Source: Acidobacteriota bacterium (lineage in GTDB: Bacteria > Acidobacteriota > Holophagae > Acanthopleuribacterales > Acanthopleuribacteraceae). From it: a stretch of DNA of 64,000 nt. Position numbers and translations under genes: made by a program. Under the pieces are notes generated by a model, which saw only the letters and a list, made by a program, of their open reading frames with translations, searched no databases and was not told where the DNA came from. Below are positions 44,248 to 52,637 of this stretch, piece after piece; the stretch's first letter is position 1; each line of letters starts with the position of its first letter. Where the stretch lies: contig JASJCB010000024.1 in NCBI GenBank assembly GCA_030066195.1, forward strand, positions 1-64,000. The letters run 5' to 3'.

Positions 44248-45242
44248 TGTTTGCTGAAGTCGTAGGGATAGCGAAAGACCCCTTCCTCAGTGACGATGGC
44301 ACTGACCAGTTTCGCGGGCGTTACATCGAAAGCGGGGTTGAATACCGCGGTTCCTTCCTGGGTAATCCGTTGCCCGCGAACATGGGTGATTTCATCACCG
44401 GGTCTCTGTTCGATGGGGATGTCCCGACCCGTGGGCGTGCCGAGAGCAATGGTCGTAGTGGGAGCGGCGACGATGAAGGGGATATTGTGATAATTGGCGG
44501 CCATAGCCAGCATGAAGGTGCCTATTTTGTTGGCAACATCACCGTTGGCGGCAATTCGATCAGAACCCACGATCACGCAATCGACCAGTTCATGGGTCAT
44601 CAAATGACCGCCCATGCCGTCGGTAACCAGGGTTACGGGTAGATTGTCCTGACGACATTCCCACACGGTAAGCCTTGCACCTTGGAGAAACGGCCTGGTT
44701 TCATCGGCGTAGACCATGTCCAAGCGCTTCTCTTCGTTTAATTGGCGAATGACTCCCAAGGCTGTTCCCCATCCCGAGGTGGCCAGCGATCCCGTGTTGC
44801 AATGGGTGAGGACCTTTCGGTTGCCGGGGAGGATAGAGGCCCCGTGTTTCCCGATAGCCTTGTTCTTCCCCTGGTCATCCAAGTCGTAGGCTTTGGCGAT
44901 TGCCTCAGCCTTCTCGAAGGGATCCGAAATGGAACCGGGATCACCCAAATGAGTTTTCATATGATCGATCGCATCGAATAGATTGATTGCCGTGGGTCGA
45001 GAAGCGGCCAGCACATCACAGGCTTTTTTAAAGGCGCTTGAAGAGGGGTTTTTCCGAACAGCCAGGGCAAGACCGTAGGCCGCGGTGACCCCGATAGCCG
45101 GGGCGCCGCGAACGACCATGTTTTTGACGGCGAACGCGGTTTCCTCGGCATCTCGGCATATAAAGTATTTGGTTTCGAAGGGCAAATACCGTTGGTCAAT
45201 TAATTCCAAGCGATCACCCTTCCATGCAATGATGTCTACCAT
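44244..45242 (-). CDS. mtnA: Methylthioribose-1-phosphate isomerase
   Basis: MtnA converts methylthioribose-1-phosphate to methylthioribulose-1-phosphate, the step after MtnP in methionine salvage. The 332-residue sequence has the eIF2B-like fold with the family landmarks VVRGAPAIGVTAAYG, ILTHCNTG-type VLTHCNTGSLATSGWGTALG (catalytic Cys), ADETRPFLQGARLT and the catalytic Asp region VGSDRIAANGDVANKIGT. The start at 45242 has GGTGAGG just upstream; the longer frame from 45284 adds residues not seen in the family. It overlaps sfsA by 4 bases and follows GRPMKY copy 3 on the same strand by 72 bases. Confidence 0.96.
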   Translation of the reverse strand: MVDIIAWKGDRLELIDQRYLPFETKYFICRDAEETAFAVKNMVVRGAPAIGVTAAYGLALAVRKNPSSSAFKKACDVLAASRPTAINLFDAIDHMKTHLGDPGSISDPFEKAEAIAKAYDLDDQGKNKAIGKHGASILPGNRKVLTHCNTGSLATSGWGTALGVIRQLNEEKRLDMVYADETRPFLQGARLTVWECRQDNLPVTLVTDGMGGHLMTHELVDCVIVGSDRIAANGDVANKIGTFMLAMAANYHNIPFIVAAPTTTIALGTPTGRDIPIEQRPGDEITHVRGQRITQEGTAVFNPAFDVTPAKLVSAIVTEEGVFRYPYDFSKQ

Positions 45243-45314
45243 GACCTCACCTCGTAATGCGATTCCAGGAACACGACCGATCATAGCAGACCGCGAGGGA
45301 ATCGAAAAGTGGTG

Positions 45315-45626
45315 CTATCGACTACTTTCCCGTTCCAAAACGCGCGCCTTCCAACGCCTTCCGAACCAGGCTTTTGCTTCGGTTTGACCGCTAAGCTTTA
45401 TTCGCCCGTCCCCATCGGGGGGAAAGTTGTGATTGATGCGGTAGCGGTTCATACTGTGGCGCACCCTACGACGTTGGTTCATGAGCGAATCATGATCCAT
45501 ATTAGTCGGTAGCAAACCTTTGTTTTCACCGTTGATTGCAACGCCGGCGGGTGAATAAAGGGTGCTGTCTTCGAGTGCGAGCAACAAAGCTCCGTATTTC
45601 ATGGGACGACCGAGTTGTGAAGACAT
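45315..45626 (-). CDS. GRPMKY-family small protein, copy 3 of 3
   Basis: This 103-residue protein shares the whole pattern of the other two copies: GRPMKY at residues 6-11, LYSPAGVAINGENKGLL, an arginine-rich helix (NQRRRVRHSMNRYR), FPPDGDG, a GQ pair and WFGRRWK. Two GW positions conserved in the other copies are changed (KAWFGRRWK), so it is the most diverged member. It has a strong AGGAGGT ribosome site 7 bases before the ATG. It lies upstream of mtnA on the same strand and may share a transcript, although the 72-base gap leaves room for a separate promoter. Confidence 0.78.
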   Translation of the reverse strand: MSSQLGRPMKYGALLLALEDSTLYSPAGVAINGENKGLLPTNMDHDSLMNQRRRVRHSMNRYRINHNFPPDGDGRIKLSGQTEAKAWFGRRWKARVLERESSR

Positions 45627-46074
45627 AGTGATACCTCCTGATAGAGTACTCCCGCTGTTGCGGTAAGTTGTTCAATGTTTGTAAGTTGTAGGTTAATGTC
45701 GCCCCGAAGAAAAATCAAGGTGAAATTGTCTTGAAACACAATATTTTTAGGTAGTTAAACACGAATTCCGCTACAAATACAATTTTTTTGATTGTGCTAT
45801 CTTCTTTCTTGACATGGGAGTTCCCGTTTTGATCATCGACCCCACAACTTACTGATTTGCCAGGGTTTATCAGGAAATATTTGACTTAAGCCAATTGGTG
45901 AACGAAAAGCCCTCCTCCTGGCCGAATTTTACATTAAAAGTCATTGTACAAAGTTGGTGGTGAAAAAGTTGTTTTAATTAGCATATGTTGTGTTTTTTGA
46001 ACGTCAGATGATGGAGACGCACCGAATCCGTTAAGCTGCCGATCCTTGATCCTTGTTGTGCCTCGACAGATTTT
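45627..46074. other. AT-rich intergenic region
   Basis: These 448 bases between GRPMKY copy 3 and the uracil-DNA glycosylase hold no convincing ORF. The sequence is AT-rich from ~45700 to 46000. It must contain the promoter of GRPMKY copy 3 on its left side. I see no strong hairpin or RNA gene. Confidence 0.35.
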
Positions 46075-46881
46075 CTAACGGGCCAGGATAGCGATGACCT
46101 TCTTCATGTCTTCCCATACTTCGCGTTTCGATCGGGGATTGCGAAGAATATAGGCCGGATGGAAAGTGGGCATAACGGGAATACCGCGCCATTCCAGCAT
46201 ATTGCCGCGACCGCGCATGATGGAGCCGTTTCCGCCTTTGAAAAATCGAAAGGCCGTGGCCCCCAACGCCACAATTATTTCGGGTTTCACAGTCTCGATC
46301 TGCTTGACAAGAACAGGGCTGCAACTGCCGATTTCGTCCGGTAAGGGAGGGCGGTCTCCGGCGGGTCGACATTTGACGACATTGGTAATAAAAACCTCAT
46401 TTCGGCTGAGGTTCATGGCCTCGATGATACGGGTCAACAGCTTACCGGCAGCACCAACGAAAGGCCTGCCCGTGACATCCTCGTCCTCGCCGGGGGCCTC
46501 ACCGACAAACATCAGTCGGGCATTATGCGGGCCCTCTCCAAAAACGAATTTACGCCTTGTGGTACCCAGCGCACATGATTCGCAGGAACGGAATATTTTG
46601 TATAGATTTCGCAAAACCTCGACCGGGTCGTTGCCGGTTACACCGTTGACCATGGTCTGAGTGTCTTCTTCCGTCATGGTCAGATTGACGGATTCCATGA
46701 TGTCCACCAAATTGGGTCCCTTGGGTTTGGACGGCGGATCCGCTTTCGGTGTAACCACCAAGCGGGGAGCGGGGACTTTTCTTTGGGGTGTCAAAATAAA
46801 GGGGTCGGTTTCCAAAGCAAGGCCGGTGAAACCTAATTGGGACATATACGTCATGTATTCTTGTAGGTCGGCCAGGTGCAT
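46075..46881 (-). CDS. Family 4 uracil-DNA glycosylase (4Fe-4S)
   Basis: The enzyme removes uracil from DNA to start base-excision repair. The 268-residue protein has a variable N-terminus (1-85) and a catalytic domain with motif GEAPGEDED at ~127-135 and the HPAYILRN motif near the end. The four iron-sulphur cysteines expected for family 4 are C100, C103, C171 and C187, with the spacing CxxC, then VVKCRPAGDR, then a last Cys. AAGGAGATAGCG before the ATG is a good ribosome site. It is a single gene, divergent from the next hypothetical membrane protein by 74 bases. Confidence 0.93.
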   Translation of the reverse strand: MHLADLQEYMTYMSQLGFTGLALETDPFILTPQRKVPAPRLVVTPKADPPSKPKGPNLVDIMESVNLTMTEEDTQTMVNGVTGNDPVEVLRNLYKIFRSCESCALGTTRRKFVFGEGPHNARLMFVGEAPGEDEDVTGRPFVGAAGKLLTRIIEAMNLSRNEVFITNVVKCRPAGDRPPLPDEIGSCSPVLVKQIETVKPEIIVALGATAFRFFKGGNGSIMRGRGNMLEWRGIPVMPTFHPAYILRNPRSKREVWEDMKKVIAILAR

Positions 46882-46955
46882 CGCTATCTCCTTTCCGTCA
46901 ACATCATAGCCAATACAGGCTATGATTGCAGTAGAAGAAATTCGCGGAGGTCCCC

Positions 46956-47432
46956 ATGCTCAAAAATATCAAACGCTTACTGGTGCTTGCCATTTTGGCG
47001 GCCGTAGTATTGGTTTTTGCGGGCGCTTTTCAAGTGGTGCGCACGGAGGGCGGGTATCACTTTATTCGGAAAAAAGAATTTTCGCTAGGCGCCCCGGTTG
47101 TCGACACCCGGGATTGGAAACCGATGGATTGGATCAGGAACCCGGATATCGGAAAAGCCTTGGGCGATATCAGATTGGACGATATGAAAGACAGGGTTTC
47201 CGACGGTTGGAAGAACTTTTCCAGGAAGTTGGACGGTTGGATTGAGGACGCGGAAAAATCCCTTAACACCGAAAGCGCGACCAGGGACCTGGAGAAACTC
47301 CGTAAAAAGACAGCCGAGAAATATCGGGAACTGACCAGAAAGTTGGAAAACGGAAAGATCGACACCAAAGGCTTCGAGAAACAAATGGATGAGCTGGAAA
47401 CCTGGTTCAAGAAACAGGTCGAAAAATTTTAG
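46956..47432 (+). CDS. Hypothetical anchored coiled-coil protein
   Basis: The 158-residue protein has one N-terminal TM segment (~7-27, RLLVLAILAAVVLVFAGAF). A short TEGGYHFIRKKEF strand follows, then a long charged helical region (~70-158, DLEKLRKKTAEKYRELTRKL) that should form a coiled coil. It is probably anchored in the inner membrane with the helix in the periplasm. GGAGG precedes the ATG. It ends at a clear terminator. No family is recognised, and no partner is suggested by the neighbours, carD and the uracil-DNA glycosylase. Confidence 0.75.
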   Translation: MLKNIKRLLVLAILAAVVLVFAGAFQVVRTEGGYHFIRKKEFSLGAPVVDTRDWKPMDWIRNPDIGKALGDIRLDDMKDRVSDGWKNFSRKLDGWIEDAEKSLNTESATRDLEKLRKKTAEKYRELTRKLENGKIDTKGFEKQMDELETWFKKQVEKF

Positions 47433-47455
47433 AATCAAAGCTGTAGAAATAGGAA

Positions 47456-47484
47456 AAGGCCGGTGAAGCACCGGCCTTCCTTTT
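47456..47484 (+). terminator. Rho-independent terminator
   Basis: AAGGCCGGTG and CACCGGCCTT form a perfect 10-bp stem with a 3-base loop, followed by CCTTTT. It lies 24 bases after the coiled-coil protein's stop and could also serve the convergent carD gene. Confidence 0.85.
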
Positions 47485-47514
47485 AAAGGCTTTGTGGGTT
47501 ATGGGAACGGCCCG

Positions 47515-48072
47515 TTAATCCTCAACAGGTTGTGCGACGGCTTCTGCCGGCACTCCATCCTCATCTTCTCTGATCACGGGTTCGCGAGTGATCGCCAGAT
47601 CAAGGGCTCCTTCAAGGAGATCCTCGGCCTTGATGGCGTCGAGGGTTTTGATGATCTGAATCTCGTTGATCAACCTTTTACGGATCTGGTCATACATCCG
47701 CTTTTCTTCAAAGGTAGCCTTGGTTTTGTGAATCAGATAGTGGATGGTGACAATGACATTGCCCATATCCGTGAAGCTACCGGTTTGCCGTAGGGTTTCA
47801 AAACGGCTCTTCCGGTTTTTATGATGCAGCTTGGAGATTTTGAGATCGGGTGCCCAGGCTTCGATATGCCCTTCCAACTCCTTTTCACTAACAAGCTTAC
47901 GCACACCAACTCGATCCACATTGGCTTTGGGGATGCTGATTTTTGTTTTGGTATCGCTAGAAATGAGGTCGAAGAAAGAAATGCTTCTTCCCCCGATACT
48001 CTTTTCACTTTCTCTTTCAATGACGAAAACGCCGCCTTTTGGATAAAAGACATGGTCTCCCGGTTTGTACAT
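47515..48072 (-). CDS. carD: CarD-family transcription regulator
   Basis: CarD proteins bind RNA polymerase beta and stabilise open promoter complexes. The 185-residue protein has an N-terminal RNAP-interaction domain (~1-60, YKPGDHVFYPKGGVFVIE is the typical opening) and a C-terminal helical domain (~65-165) with SRFETLRQTG and MYDQIRKRLINEIQ. The last ~15 residues are acidic. The start ATG is preceded by GAGGGAC; in-frame TTG codons just upstream are less likely. It is a single gene bounded by convergent and same-strand neighbours with no clear operon partner. Confidence 0.9.
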   Translation of the reverse strand: MYKPGDHVFYPKGGVFVIERESEKSIGGRSISFFDLISSDTKTKISIPKANVDRVGVRKLVSEKELEGHIEAWAPDLKISKLHHKNRKSRFETLRQTGSFTDMGNVIVTIHYLIHKTKATFEEKRMYDQIRKRLINEIQIIKTLDAIKAEDLLEGALDLAITREPVIREDEDGVPAEAVAQPVED

Positions 48073-48252
48073 ACACAAGTCCCTCAATCGAACAAAATGC
48101 CAGAGCTATTATACCTCAAAATATAAGGATTTACAAGGGGTTACGTCACCAGAAGGGTCGATAATACGGGTTCTGCTCCCCAACCCTGATGTACTGTATT
48201 TCCACAGTCTTACGCGGTGAGGAACTCGGTTCCCTCCGTTTTATGCGGCATC

Positions 48253-49161
48253 TTATTGGTAACTGATGTGCTCTTCCAGGAATTGATGGAGCGAAAACAA
48301 GCTGCCTAAAAAACCAGACAAGGAACCGGCCAGGACCAATATAAACACCCAACTCATGGGCAGAAATACCGGTTCCAGGCTGGCCATAAGAAACGGCTCC
48401 GCATCGGCAACATAGGTTTGCAACAGGAGATGGCCCAGGTAGACCAAACTTACGCCCAGGAGCGAACCTAAAAGGCCGATTAAAATGCCCTCCACGATGA
48501 ACGGCCCGCGGATATAAGCCCGGGAAGCGCCGACCAGTTTCATGATATCCACTTCTTCACGACGGGTGAAGAAAGTCAACTTGAGGACATTGGAGATCGA
48601 GAAGATGGAGGAAGTAACCATAATACTGCCGAAGAACCAACCTGCCAGACGAATGAGACGGATGAAGAAATCCAGTCGTTTGAATATTTCTTCATCGTAA
48701 TAGACCTCTTCAACGCCTTCCCGGGACAGAATGACGACCCGCAATTCATCGAATTGAGCGCGCTCGGTTCCACGTATAAGAGAAACCTGGAACGATGCGG
48801 GAAAGGGGTTTTTTTCCAAAGCGTTAACTGTAGTTTGATAAGTCGGGAAATCTTGACCGAACAGTTCAAGTGCTCGATGCTTCGAAATAAATTGGGCACT
48901 TTTAACGAGCATGCTCCCCTCGATGGTACCCCTGACAGCCTCTATTTGCGACTGGTCGATATCATCTGCCAGGAACACATTGAATTGGATTTGGTCACGC
49001 CAGTTAACGGTTATTTTTTGAAGGTTGATGCCCACCAGGACAAAGGAGCCCAGGATGAACATGGCGAACATAATGGTACCCACCGCAAGAAGATTCAGCA
49101 CTCTAGATCGCCATAAGCTTATTGCCGCTTCCCAGACGGCGAAGATCAGATAGCGCAGCAT
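48253..49161 (-). CDS. ftsX: Cell-division ABC permease FtsX
   Basis: FtsX pairs with FtsE at the division ring and controls septal wall hydrolysis through EnvC-like activators. The 302-residue protein has the expected four TM segments. TM1 is at ~22-42, an extracytoplasmic domain fills ~45-165, and three TM segments span ~170-290. It also shows the KLTFFTRREEVDIMKLVGAS block and a LIGLLGSLLGV segment typical of the family. It starts within the stop codon of ftsE (TGATG), so translation is coupled. The 3' side is a ~180-base gap before carD. Confidence 0.92.
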   Translation of the reverse strand: MLRYLIFAVWEAAISLWRSRVLNLLAVGTIMFAMFILGSFVLVGINLQKITVNWRDQIQFNVFLADDIDQSQIEAVRGTIEGSMLVKSAQFISKHRALELFGQDFPTYQTTVNALEKNPFPASFQVSLIRGTERAQFDELRVVILSREGVEEVYYDEEIFKRLDFFIRLIRLAGWFFGSIMVTSSIFSISNVLKLTFFTRREEVDIMKLVGASRAYIRGPFIVEGILIGLLGSLLGVSLVYLGHLLLQTYVADAEPFLMASLEPVFLPMSWVFILVLAGSLSGFLGSLFSLHQFLEEHISYQ

Positions 49162-49847
49162 CAGGTCTCCTCGATTTGCATCTGACTGCCCGTATCGTGG
49201 ATCAACTGGCCCTTGTCCAGAGTGATTACCCGTTTGCCCATTCTGCGGATCATTTCACGATCGTGGGTGGCCACTAATACCGTGGTTCCGCGTCGATTGA
49301 TTTTGGAAAAAAGATTCATGATTTCCACGGCCATGTCCGGATCCAAATTCCCCGTGGGCTCATCCGCCAACAGCAACACGGGATCATTGACGATTGCCCT
49401 GGCCACGGCAACCCTTTGTTGCTCCCCGCCGGACAACTCAAGCGGATAGGCGTTGGTTTTGTGTTGTAAACCCACTTGTTTCAACACATGATAGGCTCTT
49501 TTTCGGCGTTCTTTCAGGTCTATGCCCAGTGTTTTCAGGACAAAGGTTACATTCTCGAAGACCGTTTTCCCCCGGATCAACTTGAAATCTTGAAACACAA
49601 CGCCGATCGCCCTGCGCAGCCTTGGTATTTTGTTGACCGGTATCGAAGAGACGTTTTGGCCGTTTACCAATATCTGGCCTTGTAAAGGGATCTCCTCCCT
49701 GATGATCAACTTAAGCAGGGTTGTTTTCCCAGCACCGCTCGCCCCTGTCAGGAAAACGAATTCGCCGCGTAGGCAATCGAAACTGATATCCTTTAAGGCC
49801 AGTATGTTTCTTTGGTAACTTTGATGTACATGATAGAAATGAATCAT
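49161..49847 (-). CDS. ftsE: Cell-division ABC ATPase FtsE
   Basis: FtsE hydrolyses ATP to drive FtsX. The 228-residue protein has Walker A GASGAGKTT (~36-44), a Q-loop (VFQDFKLI), the signature LSGGEQQRVAVARA and Walker B VLLLADEPTGNLD, plus the H-loop VATHDREMI. The opening IHFYHVHQSYQRNILALKDI is typical of FtsE. It lies between pspF (5 bases upstream) and ftsX (overlapping stop), forming a three-gene minus-strand operon. Confidence 0.95.
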   Translation of the reverse strand: MIHFYHVHQSYQRNILALKDISFDCLRGEFVFLTGASGAGKTTLLKLIIREEIPLQGQILVNGQNVSSIPVNKIPRLRRAIGVVFQDFKLIRGKTVFENVTFVLKTLGIDLKERRKRAYHVLKQVGLQHKTNAYPLELSGGEQQRVAVARAIVNDPVLLLADEPTGNLDPDMAVEIMNLFSKINRRGTTVLVATHDREMIRRMGKRVITLDKGQLIHDTGSQMQIEET

Positions 49848-49852
49848 AATAG

Positions 49853-50926
49853 TTACGGCAGTTCAAGACGTTTCAAGATTCTGCGTAGCTGATAATAGCT
49901 TACGCCCAGGGTTTCCGCGGCCTTTTTCTGGTTGAACTGATGCTTTTCCAGAGCCTGAGTGACCATTTCTCGTTCAAGACGTTCCACGGCCTCGGGTAAA
50001 GCCATGCTGTCGCCGGGAGGAGAGGGTTTTTCTTTTTTTGCTTCCTGAACAGATCTGGTTTCCGTCGGGATAACGACCTGTTCCTTTTCTTTTATACCGA
50101 TTCTTTGATTCGGGCGGTAGGGAGAATCAAAAGGATCGATCATTATTTCCTCGATAGGATCACCCTGACTTTGATACACGGCTCGTTCAACTACATTTTT
50201 CAGCTCCCTGATATTGCCCGGCCAGTCATAATCCATCAGGGTGTAAAATGCCCGCTCCCCAAAAGCCGGCAGGGATTTCATTTCCAACTCCTGAGCCATT
50301 TTCACGGCAAAGCTACGAATGAGCAGGGGTATGTCGTCTTTGCGATGACGTAGCGGAGGTAGGGTAATTACTTCAAATGAAAGCCGATCTAAAAGGTCGT
50401 CCCTAAAGGTTCCCTCCTCGCATAACGTAGGTAGATCCTGATTTGTGGCGGCAATTACCCGCACATTCACTTGGATGGTTTCAGTACCACCCACTCTCTC
50501 GAACTCCTGGTATTCGAGAACGCGCAACAATTTTTCTTGCAGTGCCATGGGGCTTTGAGCCAACTCGTCCAAAAACAGTGAACCGCCGTTTGCCAACTCG
50601 AAACGCCCGCGCTTGCTACGCACCGCTCCGGTAAAGGCGCCCGCCTCATAGCCGAAAATCTCGGCTTCCAACAGGTTCTCGTTAAAGGCAGCGCAGTTAA
50701 TGGCGATACGAGGTTGTTGCCAACGGGGAGAAAGATAGTGTAAGCGAGCTGCAACCAACTCCTTACCGGTTCCTCGTTCACCGATGATGAGAACGGGCCG
50801 ATTGACTCGAGCCGCTCTCGATACACGCTGCATGGTATCCAAAAAGGGTTCCGACTCACCGACCATCCGGTATTTTTCGACAAGCGCGGCCTGATTTTTC
50901 CTATGTAAATACCTGTGATCGCTCAT
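49853..50926 (-). CDS. pspF: PspF-type sigma-54 activator
   Basis: This 357-residue enhancer-binding protein remodels sigma-54 RNA polymerase. It has no receiver or sensor domain; the AAA+ domain starts near residue 20. Visible motifs are GERGTGKE (Walker A), the loop GYEAGAFTGA, LFLDELAQSP (Walker B) and PPLRHRKDDIP. A C-terminal Fis-type HTH (~310-355) ends with AAETLGVSYYQLRRILKRL. The match to E. coli PspF is extensive (VLIIGERGTGKELVAARLHY, ELKNVVERAVY). No pspA or pspB/C gene is beside it. GAGGAA precedes the ATG; a TTG two codons earlier is less likely. It is the first gene of an operon with ftsE and ftsX. Confidence 0.9.
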   Translation of the reverse strand: MSDHRYLHRKNQAALVEKYRMVGESEPFLDTMQRVSRAARVNRPVLIIGERGTGKELVAARLHYLSPRWQQPRIAINCAAFNENLLEAEIFGYEAGAFTGAVRSKRGRFELANGGSLFLDELAQSPMALQEKLLRVLEYQEFERVGGTETIQVNVRVIAATNQDLPTLCEEGTFRDDLLDRLSFEVITLPPLRHRKDDIPLLIRSFAVKMAQELEMKSLPAFGERAFYTLMDYDWPGNIRELKNVVERAVYQSQGDPIEEIMIDPFDSPYRPNQRIGIKEKEQVVIPTETRSVQEAKKEKPSPPGDSMALPEAVERLEREMVTQALEKHQFNQKKAAETLGVSYYQLRRILKRLELP

Positions 50927-51113
50927 GCTCAATTCCTCTGCCCGATTTTAGCCCATGGAACGCATATAAAAACCTGGAAATGTGAATCTATGGGTTCCCA
51001 AATCGAGACTTATCCCCCCGGCTATCTTTTTTTCGGTCTGGGTTCAGGTTTTTTCGGGTATATGCCGATAAACTCCAATGCGTTTTATCTCAACCTGATG
51101 AATGGGGGTTGTC

Positions 51114-51470
51114 ATGCATTTTCTGGTTGTCGACGACAGCAGTACGATGAGAAGGATCATCAGCAACACACTAAAAAAAATCGGATACAGCAATATTACC
51201 GAGGCTGAGGACGGTAAAGATGCGCTTTCCAAGCTGGATGGATCGATTAACATCGTTATCACCGATTGGAACATGCCGAATATGGATGGACTGGAATTTG
51301 TGAAACAGGTTCGCTCGGGCCCCTACAAAGCAGTTCCCATCTTGATGGTCACTACCAATGCAGCCAAAGACGATGTCATTCAAGCGTTGAAGGCCGGTGT
51401 CAACAATTATGTTGTGAAACCCATGACGCCCGAAACCCTCGAAGAAAAGGTGAATGCCATTCTTAAGTAA
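51114..51470 (+). CDS. CheY-like response regulator
   Basis: This 118-residue single receiver domain has the acidic pair D7-D8, phospho-Asp D51 (TDWNMPNMDG), the switch threonine in MVTTNAA and Lys K102 (VVKPMTP). Its opening, MHFLVVDDSSTMRRI, and ending, EEKVNAIL, are close to chemotaxis CheY. The start is placed at the ATG after GGGGGTTGTC; an in-frame ATG 12 bases earlier is possible. No chemotaxis genes lie nearby, so it is an orphan here. It diverges from pspF. Confidence 0.92.
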   Translation: MHFLVVDDSSTMRRIISNTLKKIGYSNITEAEDGKDALSKLDGSINIVITDWNMPNMDGLEFVKQVRSGPYKAVPILMVTTNAAKDDVIQALKAGVNNYVVKPMTPETLEEKVNAILK

Positions 51471-51481
51471 CTGAATATATG

Positions 51482-52573
51482 TTATTTATTAATGCCATTT
51501 TGTTCTAACCAGCGAATGAAAGCGCCCACTACATACAATGACCCGCATACCAATAGCGGACCTTCCAATAGGGCGCCCAGATTTTCGGTTTCTATCAATT
51601 GGATCTCTGACGGCCAGGCGCTTTCAGGTAACTCTCTTTCGAATCCGGCTTTCCATAAAAAGAACCTATCGGTAACCGGTCCCATGATTTCGTGGAACAA
51701 AAACGGGTCCCTGTCTGAAGATAGGGAACAGAGAATGTTTACCTTCTGCCCTCTAGTTGATATATCACAGACCAGATCTCGCCATGCAGCCTCATTGTGA
51801 GCACCGTCCAAATAAACTCCAAAGCCTATATCCAAAAACTGCCGTCTTCCGATAATTGGAGCGCTTTGCACAACTTGGCAAAAGCCCAGCATATCTAGCA
51901 ACTTATTACTTATAGTGAGGTTATCCTCGTAACACTGTTGGGTTGATACCGGCTGGGGATAACACCCAATTTGTTCCAACCGCATCGCAACCCCTTCTAA
52001 TTCCAATACTTCCCGCGGTAGAACCAGAGGTTTTCCCGGTCTTGCAATTTCGATTTTTTCCAACGCTATTGAATGCCGCTCTTTTCCCAGCCATTTCTGG
52101 TGATCCAAACTGACATTGGTGATAACCGACACAGTAGGTTCCAGACAATTAACCGCATCGGTTCGCCCACCAAGCCCTACTTCAAAAACTGCCCAATCGA
52201 CCTCGGCCTTCGCAAAGATATCCACAGCTAAAACCATGAGACACTCAAAATAGGACAGATCATCTATCGGTGTCACCGAGGTGATTCGTCGATAGGCAGC
52301 TTGCCACGCCTTATCCGGGAGCCAATGCCCGTTTATTGTGATCCGCTCTCGTATGTCGACCAAGTGCGGCGAAAGAAATAACCCAACCTTCCCTGGAAGC
52401 GCGCCGGCCACGGTAGTCGCCACGGTTCCCTTTCCATTGGTTCCCCCGACAAGGATATGTGGAAAATTTTTAAAGGGGTTGCCCAAACGCTCCAACACTC
52501 TTCTAACACGAGTCAAGCCTGGAGAAAAACTGTTCCATTCGAGAAGCTGTTCGAAGATCGGCAGCGGGCTCAT
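51482..52573 (-). CDS. folC: Folylpolyglutamate/dihydrofolate synthase
   Basis: FolC adds glutamate to dihydropteroate and folates using ATP. The 363-residue protein has the P-loop GTNGKGT near residue 45, LFLSPHL, the ligase motif FEVGLGGRTDAVN, TNVSLDHQKWLG and an LDGAHN segment near the start of the C-terminal domain. It is shorter than the usual ~420 residues, mainly in the C-terminal domain, but all core motifs are intact. It lies 64 bases downstream of accD on the same strand, an arrangement common in many bacteria. Confidence 0.92.
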   Translation of the reverse strand: MSPLPIFEQLLEWNSFSPGLTRVRRVLERLGNPFKNFPHILVGGTNGKGTVATTVAGALPGKVGLFLSPHLVDIRERITINGHWLPDKAWQAAYRRITSVTPIDDLSYFECLMVLAVDIFAKAEVDWAVFEVGLGGRTDAVNCLEPTVSVITNVSLDHQKWLGKERHSIALEKIEIARPGKPLVLPREVLELEGVAMRLEQIGCYPQPVSTQQCYEDNLTISNKLLDMLGFCQVVQSAPIIGRRQFLDIGFGVYLDGAHNEAAWRDLVCDISTRGQKVNILCSLSSDRDPFLFHEIMGPVTDRFFLWKAGFERELPESAWPSEIQLIETENLGALLEGPLLVCGSLYVVGAFIRWLEQNGINK

Positions 52574-52637
52574 ATACCACCCTGACTAATACCGTCATAT
52601 GGACTTAAAATTGCCACAAAGGCTCCGCTCCTCCGGT

